This document shows, piece by piece, positions 1-5,505 of a stretch of 5,505 nt of DNA. How positions within the stretch are numbered: the first letter of the stretch is position 1; the number at the start of each line of letters is the position of its first letter. The notes below the pieces were generated by a model that worked only from the letters and a program-made list of their open reading frames with translations, had not been told where the DNA came from and did no database searches. A program made the position numbers and the translations under genes. Origin of the DNA: Balneolaceae bacterium. GTDB taxonomy: Bacteria; Bacteroidota; Rhodothermia; Balneolales; Balneolaceae. Where the stretch lies: positions 1 to 5,505 of the forward strand of contig SKWF01000008.1 of NCBI GenBank assembly GCA_007129085.1, written 5' to 3'.

Positions 1-14
1 GAGAAATAAGCCCC

Positions 15-45
15 TCGTCCGACGATTGTCTTTTTCGTCGGACGA
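15..45 (-). terminator. Hairpin past the recG stop, possible terminator
   Basis: A perfect 11-bp inverted repeat, TCGTCCGACGA (15-25) and TCGTCGGACGA (35-45), encloses a 9-base T-rich loop. It begins 23 bases beyond the recG stop codon, where a terminator would be expected. On the recG-sense strand the stem is followed by GGGGCTTATTTCTC, which is only weakly T-rich, so it is not a classical intrinsic terminator. It could instead block 3' exonucleases, serve a convergent gene to the left of the window, or be one copy of a dispersed palindromic repeat. The stem is seen directly; its role is inferred. Confidence 0.5.
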
Positions 46-68
46 ATTCGGTTTGAGATAAACGCTCC

Positions 69-2135
69 TTACCCTATCCCAAAATAGGCAGCCCGCTCTT
101 TAAAGTAGGGGGTAAATACTTGTTTAAGGGATTGATGTGATTCATGCTCTAAATCAGAATCACTCTCTATGATTTTCCACGCATCGTTTTTGGCCTGCTC
201 CAGCAACAGGCGGTCTTCCACAATATCCGCATACTGAAACTCCGGAAGTCCGCTCTGCTTGGTGCCGAGGAAATCACCCGGGCCGCGCAGCTTCAGGTCG
301 GCTTCGGCAATCTCAAAGCCGTCATTCGTCTCCACCATCTTTTTGAGGCGAAACCGGCCCGATTCTGAAAGCTTATCTCCCGGCATTAAAATGCAGTAGC
401 TTTGGCGGGTTCCGCGGCCAATTCGTCCGCGAAGCTGGTGGAGCTGCGAAAGACCAAACCGCTCGGCGTGCTCAATAATCATCACGCTGGCGTTGGATAC
501 ATCAACCCCAACCTCAATAACCGTGGTTGAGACGAGAATCTGCAGATCTCCCTCCACAAACGACTGCATTACGCCCTCTTTCTCATCCTGTTTCATCTGG
601 CCGTGCAGCAGCCCAATCTCAATATCAGGGAAACGCCGCTTTAGTTTTTCAAAACCCATGGTGGCATCTTTCAGGTCGAGCGCTTCCGACTCCTCAATAA
701 GTGGATATACAATATACGCCTGGCCGCCATCAGCTACGGTTTGTCGCAGAAAATTGTAAACGTCCTCCCGGTCTCTGTCTCTGCGTACCGCCGTTTTTAT
801 CGGCTTTCGGCCGGCCGGCATATCTTTCATCACAGAAATGTCGAGGTCGCTGTAGAGCGTCATCGCCAGGGAACGGGGAATGGGAGTTGCCGACATCACC
901 AACAGATGAGGATGATCTCCCTTCTGCAAAATTTCCGTCCGCTGTTTTACCCCAAAGCGATGCTGCTCATCAATCACAGCAAGCCCCAGCTTGTTAAACT
1001 TCACAGCCTCCTGAATCACGGCATGGGTTCCAACAACGATACTGCATCGTCCGCCGGAAATATCAGCGAGTACATCATCGCGCAACGCCTTTTTCTGCCC
1101 GCCCTGCAGCAACCGAAAGTGAACTCCCAAAGGTTCAAGGAATTTTTTGAGGGTATAGTAATGCTGTTCGGCCAAAATTTCGGTAGGAGCCATCATCGCC
1201 GCCTGGAAGCCGGAATCAACGGCCATCAGCATGGCGCCAATTGCCACAACCGTTTTGCCGGCGCCTACATCACCCTGTATCAACCGATTCATCTGCACGG
1301 GCCTGGCCAAATCGTTTCGGATCTCAGAGAGCGTCGTTTTCTGTCCGTCCGTTAACGCAAATGGCAAGTGATCATTAAAAAACGTCCGGGTAAGTTTCCC
1401 CGGTTTGATGGGGTTCGATTCGGCCCTCGAAATCTGGATCCGCTTCACTTTCGCCATGCTCATCTCAAACAGAAAGAACTCCTCATATTTAAACCGTTCC
1501 AAGGCTCTTTCAGCGGCTTTTTTGTTTTCGGGTTGATGAACGTCGCGAAACGCTTGCTGCCTCTTAGGAAATTTGTGCTTTTCGATAATTTCTTCAGGCA
1601 AAAACTCCGGAATCTCTTTTTCAGCTAAAATATTCTCAATCCAACCCTGCACAATTTTATTCGAAATATATCCCTTGGAAAAATGTTGATTGCTGGGATA
1701 GATTGGGGTGAGAGTTTTCGTTTTTTGAGCATCTTCTGGGGATTCAAGCTGATCTACCTCGGGATGGGCCATACTCATTTGCCGGCCATATCGTTTAACT
1801 TTGCCGAAAAGAGAAATCCAGTCACCCTCATCAAAGCGACTGATAAAATATTTCCATCCTTTAAACCAGACGGCTTTCATTGTGCCGGTTTTGTCTTGCA
1901 CAAACACTTCCAGCCGACGTTTACGGCCATATCCCTCTACCTTTTTTTGAACCACCCGGCCGACTACAGTTACCGGGTCATTAGATTCCGTCAGCATCTG
2001 TATCGGTTTTACTGTTGTTTTGTCGAGATATCTGCGTGGAAACAGATGGAGGAGCTCATCAACAGAATGTATACCTGATTTCTGTAGGGCTTTGGCTCTT
2101 TTTTCGCTTAAGCTGTGCAGATCCGTTAACTTCAA
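69..2135 (-). CDS. recG: ATP-dependent DNA helicase RecG
   Basis: RecG is a superfamily 2 double-stranded DNA translocase that remodels stalled replication forks and branch-migrates Holliday junctions and D-/R-loops. The 688-residue product is about the usual family length (E. coli about 693). Visible in order: N-terminal helix-hairpin-like segment ending in FPRRY (about 32-36); OB-fold wedge domain (about 55-130) that splits the fork; Q-motif-like LPFALTDGQ (257-265); Walker A GDVGAGKT (288-295, Lys294); GTHA (369-372); DEQHRFG Walker B (389-395); SATPIPR (415-421); motif V STTVIEVGVDV (536-546); motif VI with QLRGRIGRG (567-575); and the C-terminal RecG (TRG) segment with DLKLRGPGDFLGTKQSG (613-629). 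All catalytic motifs are intact. The start is TTG: the in-frame stop TAA at 2160-2162 leaves no upstream ATG or GTG, and the next Met (residue 47) lies inside the wedge region. No Shine-Dalgarno is seen. It is divergent from rpsL and functionally unrelated to it. Confidence 0.97.
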   Translation of the reverse strand: MKLTDLHSLSEKRAKALQKSGIHSVDELLHLFPRRYLDKTTVKPIQMLTESNDPVTVVGRVVQKKVEGYGRKRRLEVFVQDKTGTMKAVWFKGWKYFISRFDEGDWISLFGKVKRYGRQMSMAHPEVDQLESPEDAQKTKTLTPIYPSNQHFSKGYISNKIVQGWIENILAEKEIPEFLPEEIIEKHKFPKRQQAFRDVHQPENKKAAERALERFKYEEFFLFEMSMAKVKRIQISRAESNPIKPGKLTRTFFNDHLPFALTDGQKTTLSEIRNDLARPVQMNRLIQGDVGAGKTVVAIGAMLMAVDSGFQAAMMAPTEILAEQHYYTLKKFLEPLGVHFRLLQGGQKKALRDDVLADISGGRCSIVVGTHAVIQEAVKFNKLGLAVIDEQHRFGVKQRTEILQKGDHPHLLVMSATPIPRSLAMTLYSDLDISVMKDMPAGRKPIKTAVRRDRDREDVYNFLRQTVADGGQAYIVYPLIEESEALDLKDATMGFEKLKRRFPDIEIGLLHGQMKQDEKEGVMQSFVEGDLQILVSTTVIEVGVDVSNASVMIIEHAERFGLSQLHQLRGRIGRGTRQSYCILMPGDKLSESGRFRLKKMVETNDGFEIAEADLKLRGPGDFLGTKQSGLPEFQYADIVEDRLLLEQAKNDAWKIIESDSDLEHESHQSLKQVFTPYFKERAAYFGIG

Positions 2136-2175
2136 ATTGATATATTGATATGTAACAGTTTACTAGTTAAATAAA

Positions 2176-2213
2176 ACCACGACCCTCTGTATAACGCCGG
2201 TAGAGGGGGTGGT
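2176..2213. other. Imperfect hairpin in the recG/rpsL intergenic region
   Basis: The arms ACCAC + CCCTCT (2176-2180, 2183-2188) pair with AGAGGG + GTGGT (2202-2207, 2209-2213), giving 11 base pairs broken by a small 2x1 internal loop and closed by a 13-base loop. Read leftward, towards recG, the stem is followed directly by TTTTATTT, the shape of an intrinsic terminator or attenuator 40 bases before the recG start. Read rightward it is followed by AAAAGTT, with no U-tract. It could be an attenuator in a recG leader, a barrier to antisense transcripts, or, if an upstream promoter exists, part of the str-operon leader. The rpsL promoter candidate at 2255-2286 lies downstream of it, so the third option needs another start site. 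Function is unproven. Confidence 0.45.
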
Positions 2214-2254
2214 AAAAGTTATTGCGCTGTTTAGGAATTAATTTGCAAAAAATG

Positions 2255-2286
2255 TTGGTAACAAAATAGAAAAAATCATATCTTTA
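2255..2286 (+). promoter_or_regulatory. Candidate promoter of the rpsL-rpsG-fusA-tuf operon
   Basis: TTG at 2255-2257 (TTGGTA, 2255-2260) and TATCTTTA at 2279-2286 lie 21 bases apart. TATCTTTA matches 7 of 8 positions of the TAnnTTTG element known at -7 in Bacteroidota, and the spacing to the -33 TTG fits that class. Read as sigma-70 boxes the same bases give TTGGTA - 18 bp - TATCTT, 4 of 6 matches each. Transcription would start near 2292, leaving a leader of about 30 bases before the rpsL GTG. The location suits the only sizeable non-coding stretch before the operon. A/T-rich sequence makes chance matches common, so this is a moderate call. Confidence 0.45.
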
Positions 2287-2322
2287 TCAGCTCTTGATTT
2301 TACGAACACAAAAAGGTGAAAA

Positions 2323-2697
2323 GTGCCGACAATAAATCAATTAATCCGTAAAGGTAGAAAAAGTAAAAAGAGCAAGACTACAGCTCCTGCTCTGGAAAAC
2401 TGTCCACAAAAACGTGGAGTATGTGTCCGTGTTTATACAACGACACCTAAAAAGCCGAACTCGGCACTACGTAAAGTAGCTCGTGTACGGTTGACAAATG
2501 GGATGGAAGTTTCGGCTTACATTCCCGGTGAAGGACACAATTTGCAAGAACATAGTATTGTATTGATCCGAGGAGGGCGAGTTAAAGACCTTCCTGGTGT
2601 ACGATATCATATCGTGCGTGGCACGCTGGATACAGCCGGCGTTGATGACCGTAAGCAAGGTCGAAGCCACTACGGTACGAAAAAACCAAAAGGGTAA
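2323..2697 (+). CDS. rpsL: 30S ribosomal protein S12
   Basis: S12 sits at the interface of the 30S subunit, at the decoding centre, and helps monitor codon-anticodon pairing; it is the classical streptomycin-resistance protein. The 124-residue length matches the E. coli protein. Visible landmarks are CPQKRGVC (27-34), the PKKPNSALRK loop (42-51) and GGRVKDLPGVRYH (84-96). The lysines at 43 and 88, commonly altered in streptomycin-resistant mutants, are wild type, and Asp89, the residue methylthiolated in E. coli, is present. The start is GTG: an in-frame TGA at 2317-2319 rules out any upstream start, and the N-terminus PTINQL is canonical. AGGTGA at 2314-2319 is a Shine-Dalgarno-like stretch but only 3 bases from the GTG, unusually close. 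It is the first gene of the operon, 27 bases before rpsG. Confidence 0.98.
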   Translation: MPTINQLIRKGRKSKKSKTTAPALENCPQKRGVCVRVYTTTPKKPNSALRKVARVRLTNGMEVSAYIPGEGHNLQEHSIVLIRGGRVKDLPGVRYHIVRGTLDTAGVDDRKQGRSHYGTKKPKG

Positions 2698-2724
2698 TAC
2701 GAGATCTCTTAACCTTATATAATT

Positions 2725-3192
2725 ATGCGCAGAAAGAAGGCGGAAAAAAGAGAAGTACAACCGGATCCAATTTTTCATGACAAATTGGTTACACGGTTTG
2801 TTAACAGTTTGATGCGTGACGGCAAAAAAGGCGTTGCGAGAAAGATTTTATACCAGGCATTTGAGGTCATAGAAGAAAAGACCGGAGAAGAGCCTATTGA
2901 AGTATTTAAGTCAGCTATGAGTAATGTAACTCCTGTGGTAGAAGTTAAAAGTCGCCGAGTTGGTGGTGCTACATATCAGGTGCCTATTGAGGTTAGTTCA
3001 AGTAGGGGTACAGCATTGAGCATGCGCTGGATCATTAATGCATCGCGGCAACGAAATGATAAGTCGATGTCATTAAGATTAAGCAGGGAATTGATGGATG
3101 CAGCTAAGAATGAAGGTGCTGCAGTACGAAAGAAAGATGAAACGCATAGAATGGCAGAAGCGAATAAAGCATTTGCGCATTTTAGATTCTAA
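2725..3192 (+). CDS. rpsG: 30S ribosomal protein S7
   Basis: S7 is a primary 16S rRNA-binding protein that nucleates assembly of the 30S head and lies near the E site. The 155-residue product is the short form usual in most bacteria (E. coli strain K-12 has a C-terminal extension). It shows the S7 signature region from Asp14 to Phe46 with RDGKKG (31-36), the RNA-contacting beta-hairpin VKSRRVGGATYQVP (74-87) and the typical C-terminus HRMAEANKAFAHFRF (141-155). The ATG follows rpsL by 27 bases with no Shine-Dalgarno; the bases just before it are A/T only, as is common in Bacteroidota. The spacer is too short for the large S7 repressor structure known between rpsL and rpsG in E. coli; it contains only the 8-base palindrome GAGATCTC (2701-2708). 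Confidence 0.98.
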   Translation: MRRKKAEKREVQPDPIFHDKLVTRFVNSLMRDGKKGVARKILYQAFEVIEEKTGEEPIEVFKSAMSNVTPVVEVKSRRVGGATYQVPIEVSSSRGTALSMRWIINASRQRNDKSMSLRLSRELMDAAKNEGAAVRKKDETHRMAEANKAFAHFRF

Positions 3193-3193
3193 A

Positions 3194-3206
3194 AAATTTT
3201 TAAAAG
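3194..3206 (+). repeat. A/T motif AAATTTTTAAAAG, copy before fusA
   Basis: A 13-base string, identical to one upstream of tuf, ends 9 bases before the fusA ATG in the rpsG-fusA spacer. It holds a short A/T palindrome (AAATTTTT / TTTTTAAAA). It may be an A/U-rich translation enhancer that keeps the start unstructured in the absence of a Shine-Dalgarno, or a chance match in A/T-rich spacers. The identity is seen; the role is inferred. Confidence 0.4.
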
Positions 3207-3215
3207 CACTTACTA

Positions 3216-5360
3216 ATGTCAGAAGCTAAGACAAAAACAGATCCAAAAATTATAGACCGTATTCGCAGAACGCGAAATATCGGAATCATGGCGCACATTG
3301 ATGCGGGTAAGACTACCGTAACTGAGCGTATTCTCTTTTACACAGGTAGAAGTCACCGAATGGGTGAGGTTCATGATGGTGCTGCAACGATGGATTGGAT
3401 GGAGCAAGAGCAGGAACGTGGTATTACCATTCAGTCTGCTGCAACTCACTGTATCTGGAATGATCACCGAATTAACATAATTGATACTCCCGGTCACGTT
3501 GATTTTACCGTAGAGGTAGAGCGTTCACTTCGAGTATTGGACGGTGCAGTTGGTGTATTTTGTTCTGTAGGAGCTGTGCAGCCTCAATCAGAAACTGTTT
3601 GGCGTCAGGCTAACAAATATAATGTGCCGCGTATGGCATTTGTGAATAAGATGGACCGTACAGGTGCAGACTTTTACAATGTGGTTGATCAGATGCGCGA
3701 CAAATTAAGTGCAAACCCAATCCCTATCCAGATCCCTATTGGGAAAGAGGAAGGATTTAAAGGTGTTGTTGACTTGATTAACATGAAGGGTATTGTTTGG
3801 GATGATGAGTCTCTCGGTGCCAAGTATGATGAGGTTGAAATTCCTGAGGATCTCCAGGAGAAGGCTGATGAGTATAGAAAGCTGATGCTTGAAAACATCG
3901 CCGACCATGATGATGCTCTGATGGAGAAATACCTGATGGAAGAGGAAATTACTGAAGATGAAATTAGTGGTGCCATCAGAAAAGCAACACTTGCGCGGAC
4001 GATTACTCCGGTATTGTGTGGAACGGCTCTGAAAAACAAGGGTGTTCAGATTCTTCTCGATAAAGTGATTGATTTTCTACCGAGTCCATTTGAGGTTGAG
4101 GCCGTTAATGGTGTTGATCCAAGTGACGATACGGTAAAGATGAAAAGAAGCCCGGATGTAAATGAGCCTTTTTCTGCTCTTGCATTTAAAATTATGACTG
4201 ACCCTTATGTGGGTAAGCTTACGTTCTTTAGGGTTTATTCAGGTACTCTTGAAAAAGGGTCGTACATCTTGAATTCTACTACCGGCGAGCGAGAGCGAGT
4301 TGGGCGAATTCTTGAGATGCACGCAAACGATAAAAAAGATCTTGATGTAGTGCGTGCCGGTGATATTGCGGCTGCAGTTGGTGTAAAAAAAGTTAACACC
4401 GGTGATACGTTTTGTGATGTAGACAGCCCAATTTTATTGGAGCAAATTACATTTCCCGAGCCTGTTATTAAGCTGGCTGTTGAGCCAAAATCAAAGGCAG
4501 ACGCCGAGAAGCTTACGACTGGCCTTGTAAAACTTGCAGAAGAAGATCCTACATTTAAAGTTCAGACTGACGAAGAAACAGGTCAGACAACAATTGCGGG
4601 AATGGGTGAGCTTCACCTTGAGATTATTGTTGATAGACTTAAGCGAGAATTTAAGGTGGAAGCCAACGTTGGTCAGCCACAGGTAAGTTATCGTGAAACT
4701 ATTACGAAACCTGTAACTCACCGCGAAACATACAAGAAGCAAACGGGTGGTCGTGGTAAATTTGCTGATATGGAGTTTGAAATTGGACCCATTGAGCATT
4801 TTGAAGAGTATGAAGACGATGATAAAAAAGTCACCATTAGTGAAGGTTTTAAATTCGTCGATGAAATTGTAGGTGGTAATATTCCCAGAGAATATATCCC
4901 TTCAGTTGAAAAAGGATTCCGTGAAGCAATGAAGGGTGGTGTTCAAGCAAATTACGCTGTACAGAATATCGGTGTAAGACTGTTTGATGGCTCTTATCAC
5001 GATGTTGATTCCGATGCGTTTAGTTTTGAGCTTTGTGCGAAACTGGCCTTCAGAAATTCAGCTAGGAAAGCGGCACCAAAACTCTTGGAGCCAATTATGA
5101 GTGTAGAAGTTATCACTCCGGAAGAATTTATGGGTGATGTTATTGGTGACCTGAATGGACGCCGAGGAATCATCAGTAAAATGGATAATCAAAATGACGG
5201 TGCTGTTGTTAAAGCGAAAGTGCCACTGTCAGAAATGTTTGGTTATTCAACAGATCTCCGATCTACTACTCAGGGTAGAGCTTCTTATTCTATGGAGTTT
5301 ACCGAGTATGCGGAAGTGCCGGATGCAAAAGCACAAGAAATTATTGAACAACAAGGGTAA
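3216..5360 (+). CDS. fusA: Translation elongation factor G (EF-G)
   Basis: EF-G is the cytoplasmic GTPase that drives tRNA-mRNA translocation and, with ribosome recycling factor, splits ribosomes. The product has 714 residues, slightly longer than E. coli EF-G (about 704). G-domain motifs are complete: G1 AHIDAGKT (26-33), switch I ERGITI (67-72), G3 DTPGH (90-94), G4 NKMD (144-147) and G5-like CGTALKNKG (268-276). Domain II spans about 315-405 and domain III about 415-490, with GMGELHLE (462-469). Domain IV (about 491-615) has QTGGRGKF (509-516) and the tip GSYHDVDS (592-599) with His595 that enters the decoding site. Domain V (about 620-705) has PLSEMFGY (670-677). Domain IV carries an acidic insert, EEYEDDDKK (530-538), absent from E. 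coli. The position in the str operon and intact motifs argue for the main translocase, not a paralogue. The ATG has no Shine-Dalgarno and lies 23 bases after rpsG; the gene ends in tandem TAA TAA. Confidence 0.98.
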   Translation: MSEAKTKTDPKIIDRIRRTRNIGIMAHIDAGKTTVTERILFYTGRSHRMGEVHDGAATMDWMEQEQERGITIQSAATHCIWNDHRINIIDTPGHVDFTVEVERSLRVLDGAVGVFCSVGAVQPQSETVWRQANKYNVPRMAFVNKMDRTGADFYNVVDQMRDKLSANPIPIQIPIGKEEGFKGVVDLINMKGIVWDDESLGAKYDEVEIPEDLQEKADEYRKLMLENIADHDDALMEKYLMEEEITEDEISGAIRKATLARTITPVLCGTALKNKGVQILLDKVIDFLPSPFEVEAVNGVDPSDDTVKMKRSPDVNEPFSALAFKIMTDPYVGKLTFFRVYSGTLEKGSYILNSTTGERERVGRILEMHANDKKDLDVVRAGDIAAAVGVKKVNTGDTFCDVDSPILLEQITFPEPVIKLAVEPKSKADAEKLTTGLVKLAEEDPTFKVQTDEETGQTTIAGMGELHLEIIVDRLKREFKVEANVGQPQVSYRETITKPVTHRETYKKQTGGRGKFADMEFEIGPIEHFEEYEDDDKKVTISEGFKFVDEIVGGNIPREYIPSVEKGFREAMKGGVQANYAVQNIGVRLFDGSYHDVDSDAFSFELCAKLAFRNSARKAAPKLLEPIMSVEVITPEEFMGDVIGDLNGRRGIISKMDNQNDGAVVKAKVPLSEMFGYSTDLRSTTQGRASYSMEFTEYAEVPDAKAQEIIEQQG

Positions 5361-5361
5361 T

Positions 5362-5374
5362 AAATTTTTAAAAG
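5362..5374 (+). repeat. A/T motif AAATTTTTAAAAG, copy before tuf
   Basis: This is the second exact copy of the 13-base string found before fusA. Here it ends 12 bases before the tuf ATG, its last bases overlap the tuf ribosome binding site, and its first two bases are part of the second TAA of the tandem fusA stop. No run of this length is seen before rpsL or rpsG. Confidence 0.4.
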
Positions 5375-5378
5375 AAGG
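5373..5378 (+). promoter_or_regulatory. Shine-Dalgarno of tuf
   Basis: AGAAGG lies 8 bases before the tuf ATG, a good match to the anti-Shine-Dalgarno at ordinary spacing. It is the only convincing ribosome binding site of the four operon genes: rpsG and fusA have none and that of rpsL is very close to the start. Stronger initiation would fit the need for a molar excess of EF-Tu over ribosomes, though this is an inference. Confidence 0.65.
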
Positions 5379-5386
5379 TTTTAATC

Positions 5387-5505
5387 ATGGCAAAAGAGAC
5401 ATTTGAACGTAATAAGCCTCACGTGAACATCGGAACGATAGGTCACGTGGATCACGGTAAGACGACGTTAACGGCGGCGATCACCACGGTGATGGCGAAG
5501 ACGTA
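5387..5505 (+). CDS. tuf: Elongation factor Tu (N-terminal part, cut by window edge)
   Basis: EF-Tu is the GTPase that carries aminoacyl-tRNA to the ribosomal A site. Only the first 39 codons plus 2 bases are present; the frame is open to the window edge, where about 355 more residues are expected. The translation begins MAKETFERNKPHVNIGTIGH, with the G1 loop GHVDHGKT at 19-26, specific to EF-Tu rather than EF-G (AHIDAGKT). The ATG follows fusA by 26 bases and has a good Shine-Dalgarno. Codon use changes within the gene: by hand count 3 of the first 11 codons end in G or C, against 22 of the next 28, with heavy use of ACG and GCG, unlike the neighbouring ribosomal genes. This may reflect strong codon selection or gene conversion with a second tuf copy. 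Confidence 0.97.
   Translation, partial: MAKETFERNKPHVNIGTIGHVDHGKTTLTAAITTVMAKT

Noticed and set aside
741..1355. Plus-strand open frame of 204 codons inside recG
   Set aside because: It is fully antisense to a complete RecG with all motifs; its translation resembles no family I know and has no ribosome binding site, so it is a shadow frame.
1683..2078. Plus-strand open frame of 131 codons over the N-terminal part of recG
   Set aside because: It is antisense to the RecG N-terminal and wedge regions, with low-complexity hydrophobic/aromatic composition typical of a shadow frame.
2701..2708. Palindrome GAGATCTC between rpsL and rpsG as an S7 operator
   Set aside because: The arms of 4 bases are too short for a stable hairpin and the spacer lacks the known S7-binding structure.
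2718..2723. Perfect TATAAT one base before the rpsG ATG
   Set aside because: A start site from this -10 box would lie inside rpsG after its ATG, and no -35 match stands out; it is part of an A/T-rich spacer.
3689..4039. Minus-strand open frame rich in Ser and Ile under fusA
   Set aside because: It is antisense to conserved EF-G sequence; Ser/Ile richness is what a reversed acidic coding region gives.
5420..5449. Two CACGTG hexamers 24 bases apart, as a regulator binding pair
   Set aside because: Both are His-Val codon pairs (residues 12-13 and 20-21) of the conserved EF-Tu N-terminus, so coding constraint explains them.

Overview
The window is an ordinary housekeeping region of a bacterial chromosome: a leftward recG gene, placed head to head with a rightward str-type ribosomal operon rpsL-rpsG-fusA-tuf, which runs off the right edge inside tuf. 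I see no mobile element, CRISPR array, RNA gene, phage gene or unexplained coding region.

Organism: moderate GC. Starts in the str operon are often preceded by A/T-rich sequence with little or no Shine-Dalgarno. The best promoter candidate fits the TTG / TAnnTTTG pattern of Bacteroidota-type sigma factors better than TTGACA/TATAAT. EF-G has a short acidic insert in domain IV. Together these suggest a member of the Bacteroidota/Rhodothermota/Balneolota group. This is an inference, not a proven assignment. Many Bacteroidota are remembered as having fusA followed directly by rpsJ, so a tuf after fusA may point to an early-branching lineage, but I could not check this.

Layout: 1-68 is a short non-coding tail with a perfect 11-bp hairpin just past the recG stop. 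69-2135 (minus) is a full-length RecG branch-migration helicase that starts at TTG. 2136-2322 is the divergent intergenic region; it holds a second hairpin (2176-2213) and a promoter candidate for the ribosomal operon (2255-2286). From 2323 come S12 (GTG start), S7, EF-G and the first 39 codons of EF-Tu, with gaps of 27, 23 and 26 bases, so they are almost surely co-transcribed.

Function: S12 and S7 are 30S subunit proteins at the decoding centre and the head/E site. EF-Tu delivers aminoacyl-tRNA and EF-G drives translocation, so the operon couples ribosome supply to elongation-factor supply. RecG acts separately in replication-fork rescue and recombination and only shares the intergenic region. 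The most notable points are modest: the abrupt change in codon usage inside the start of tuf, the hairpin in the divergent intergenic region, and the 13-base A/T motif repeated before fusA and tuf.
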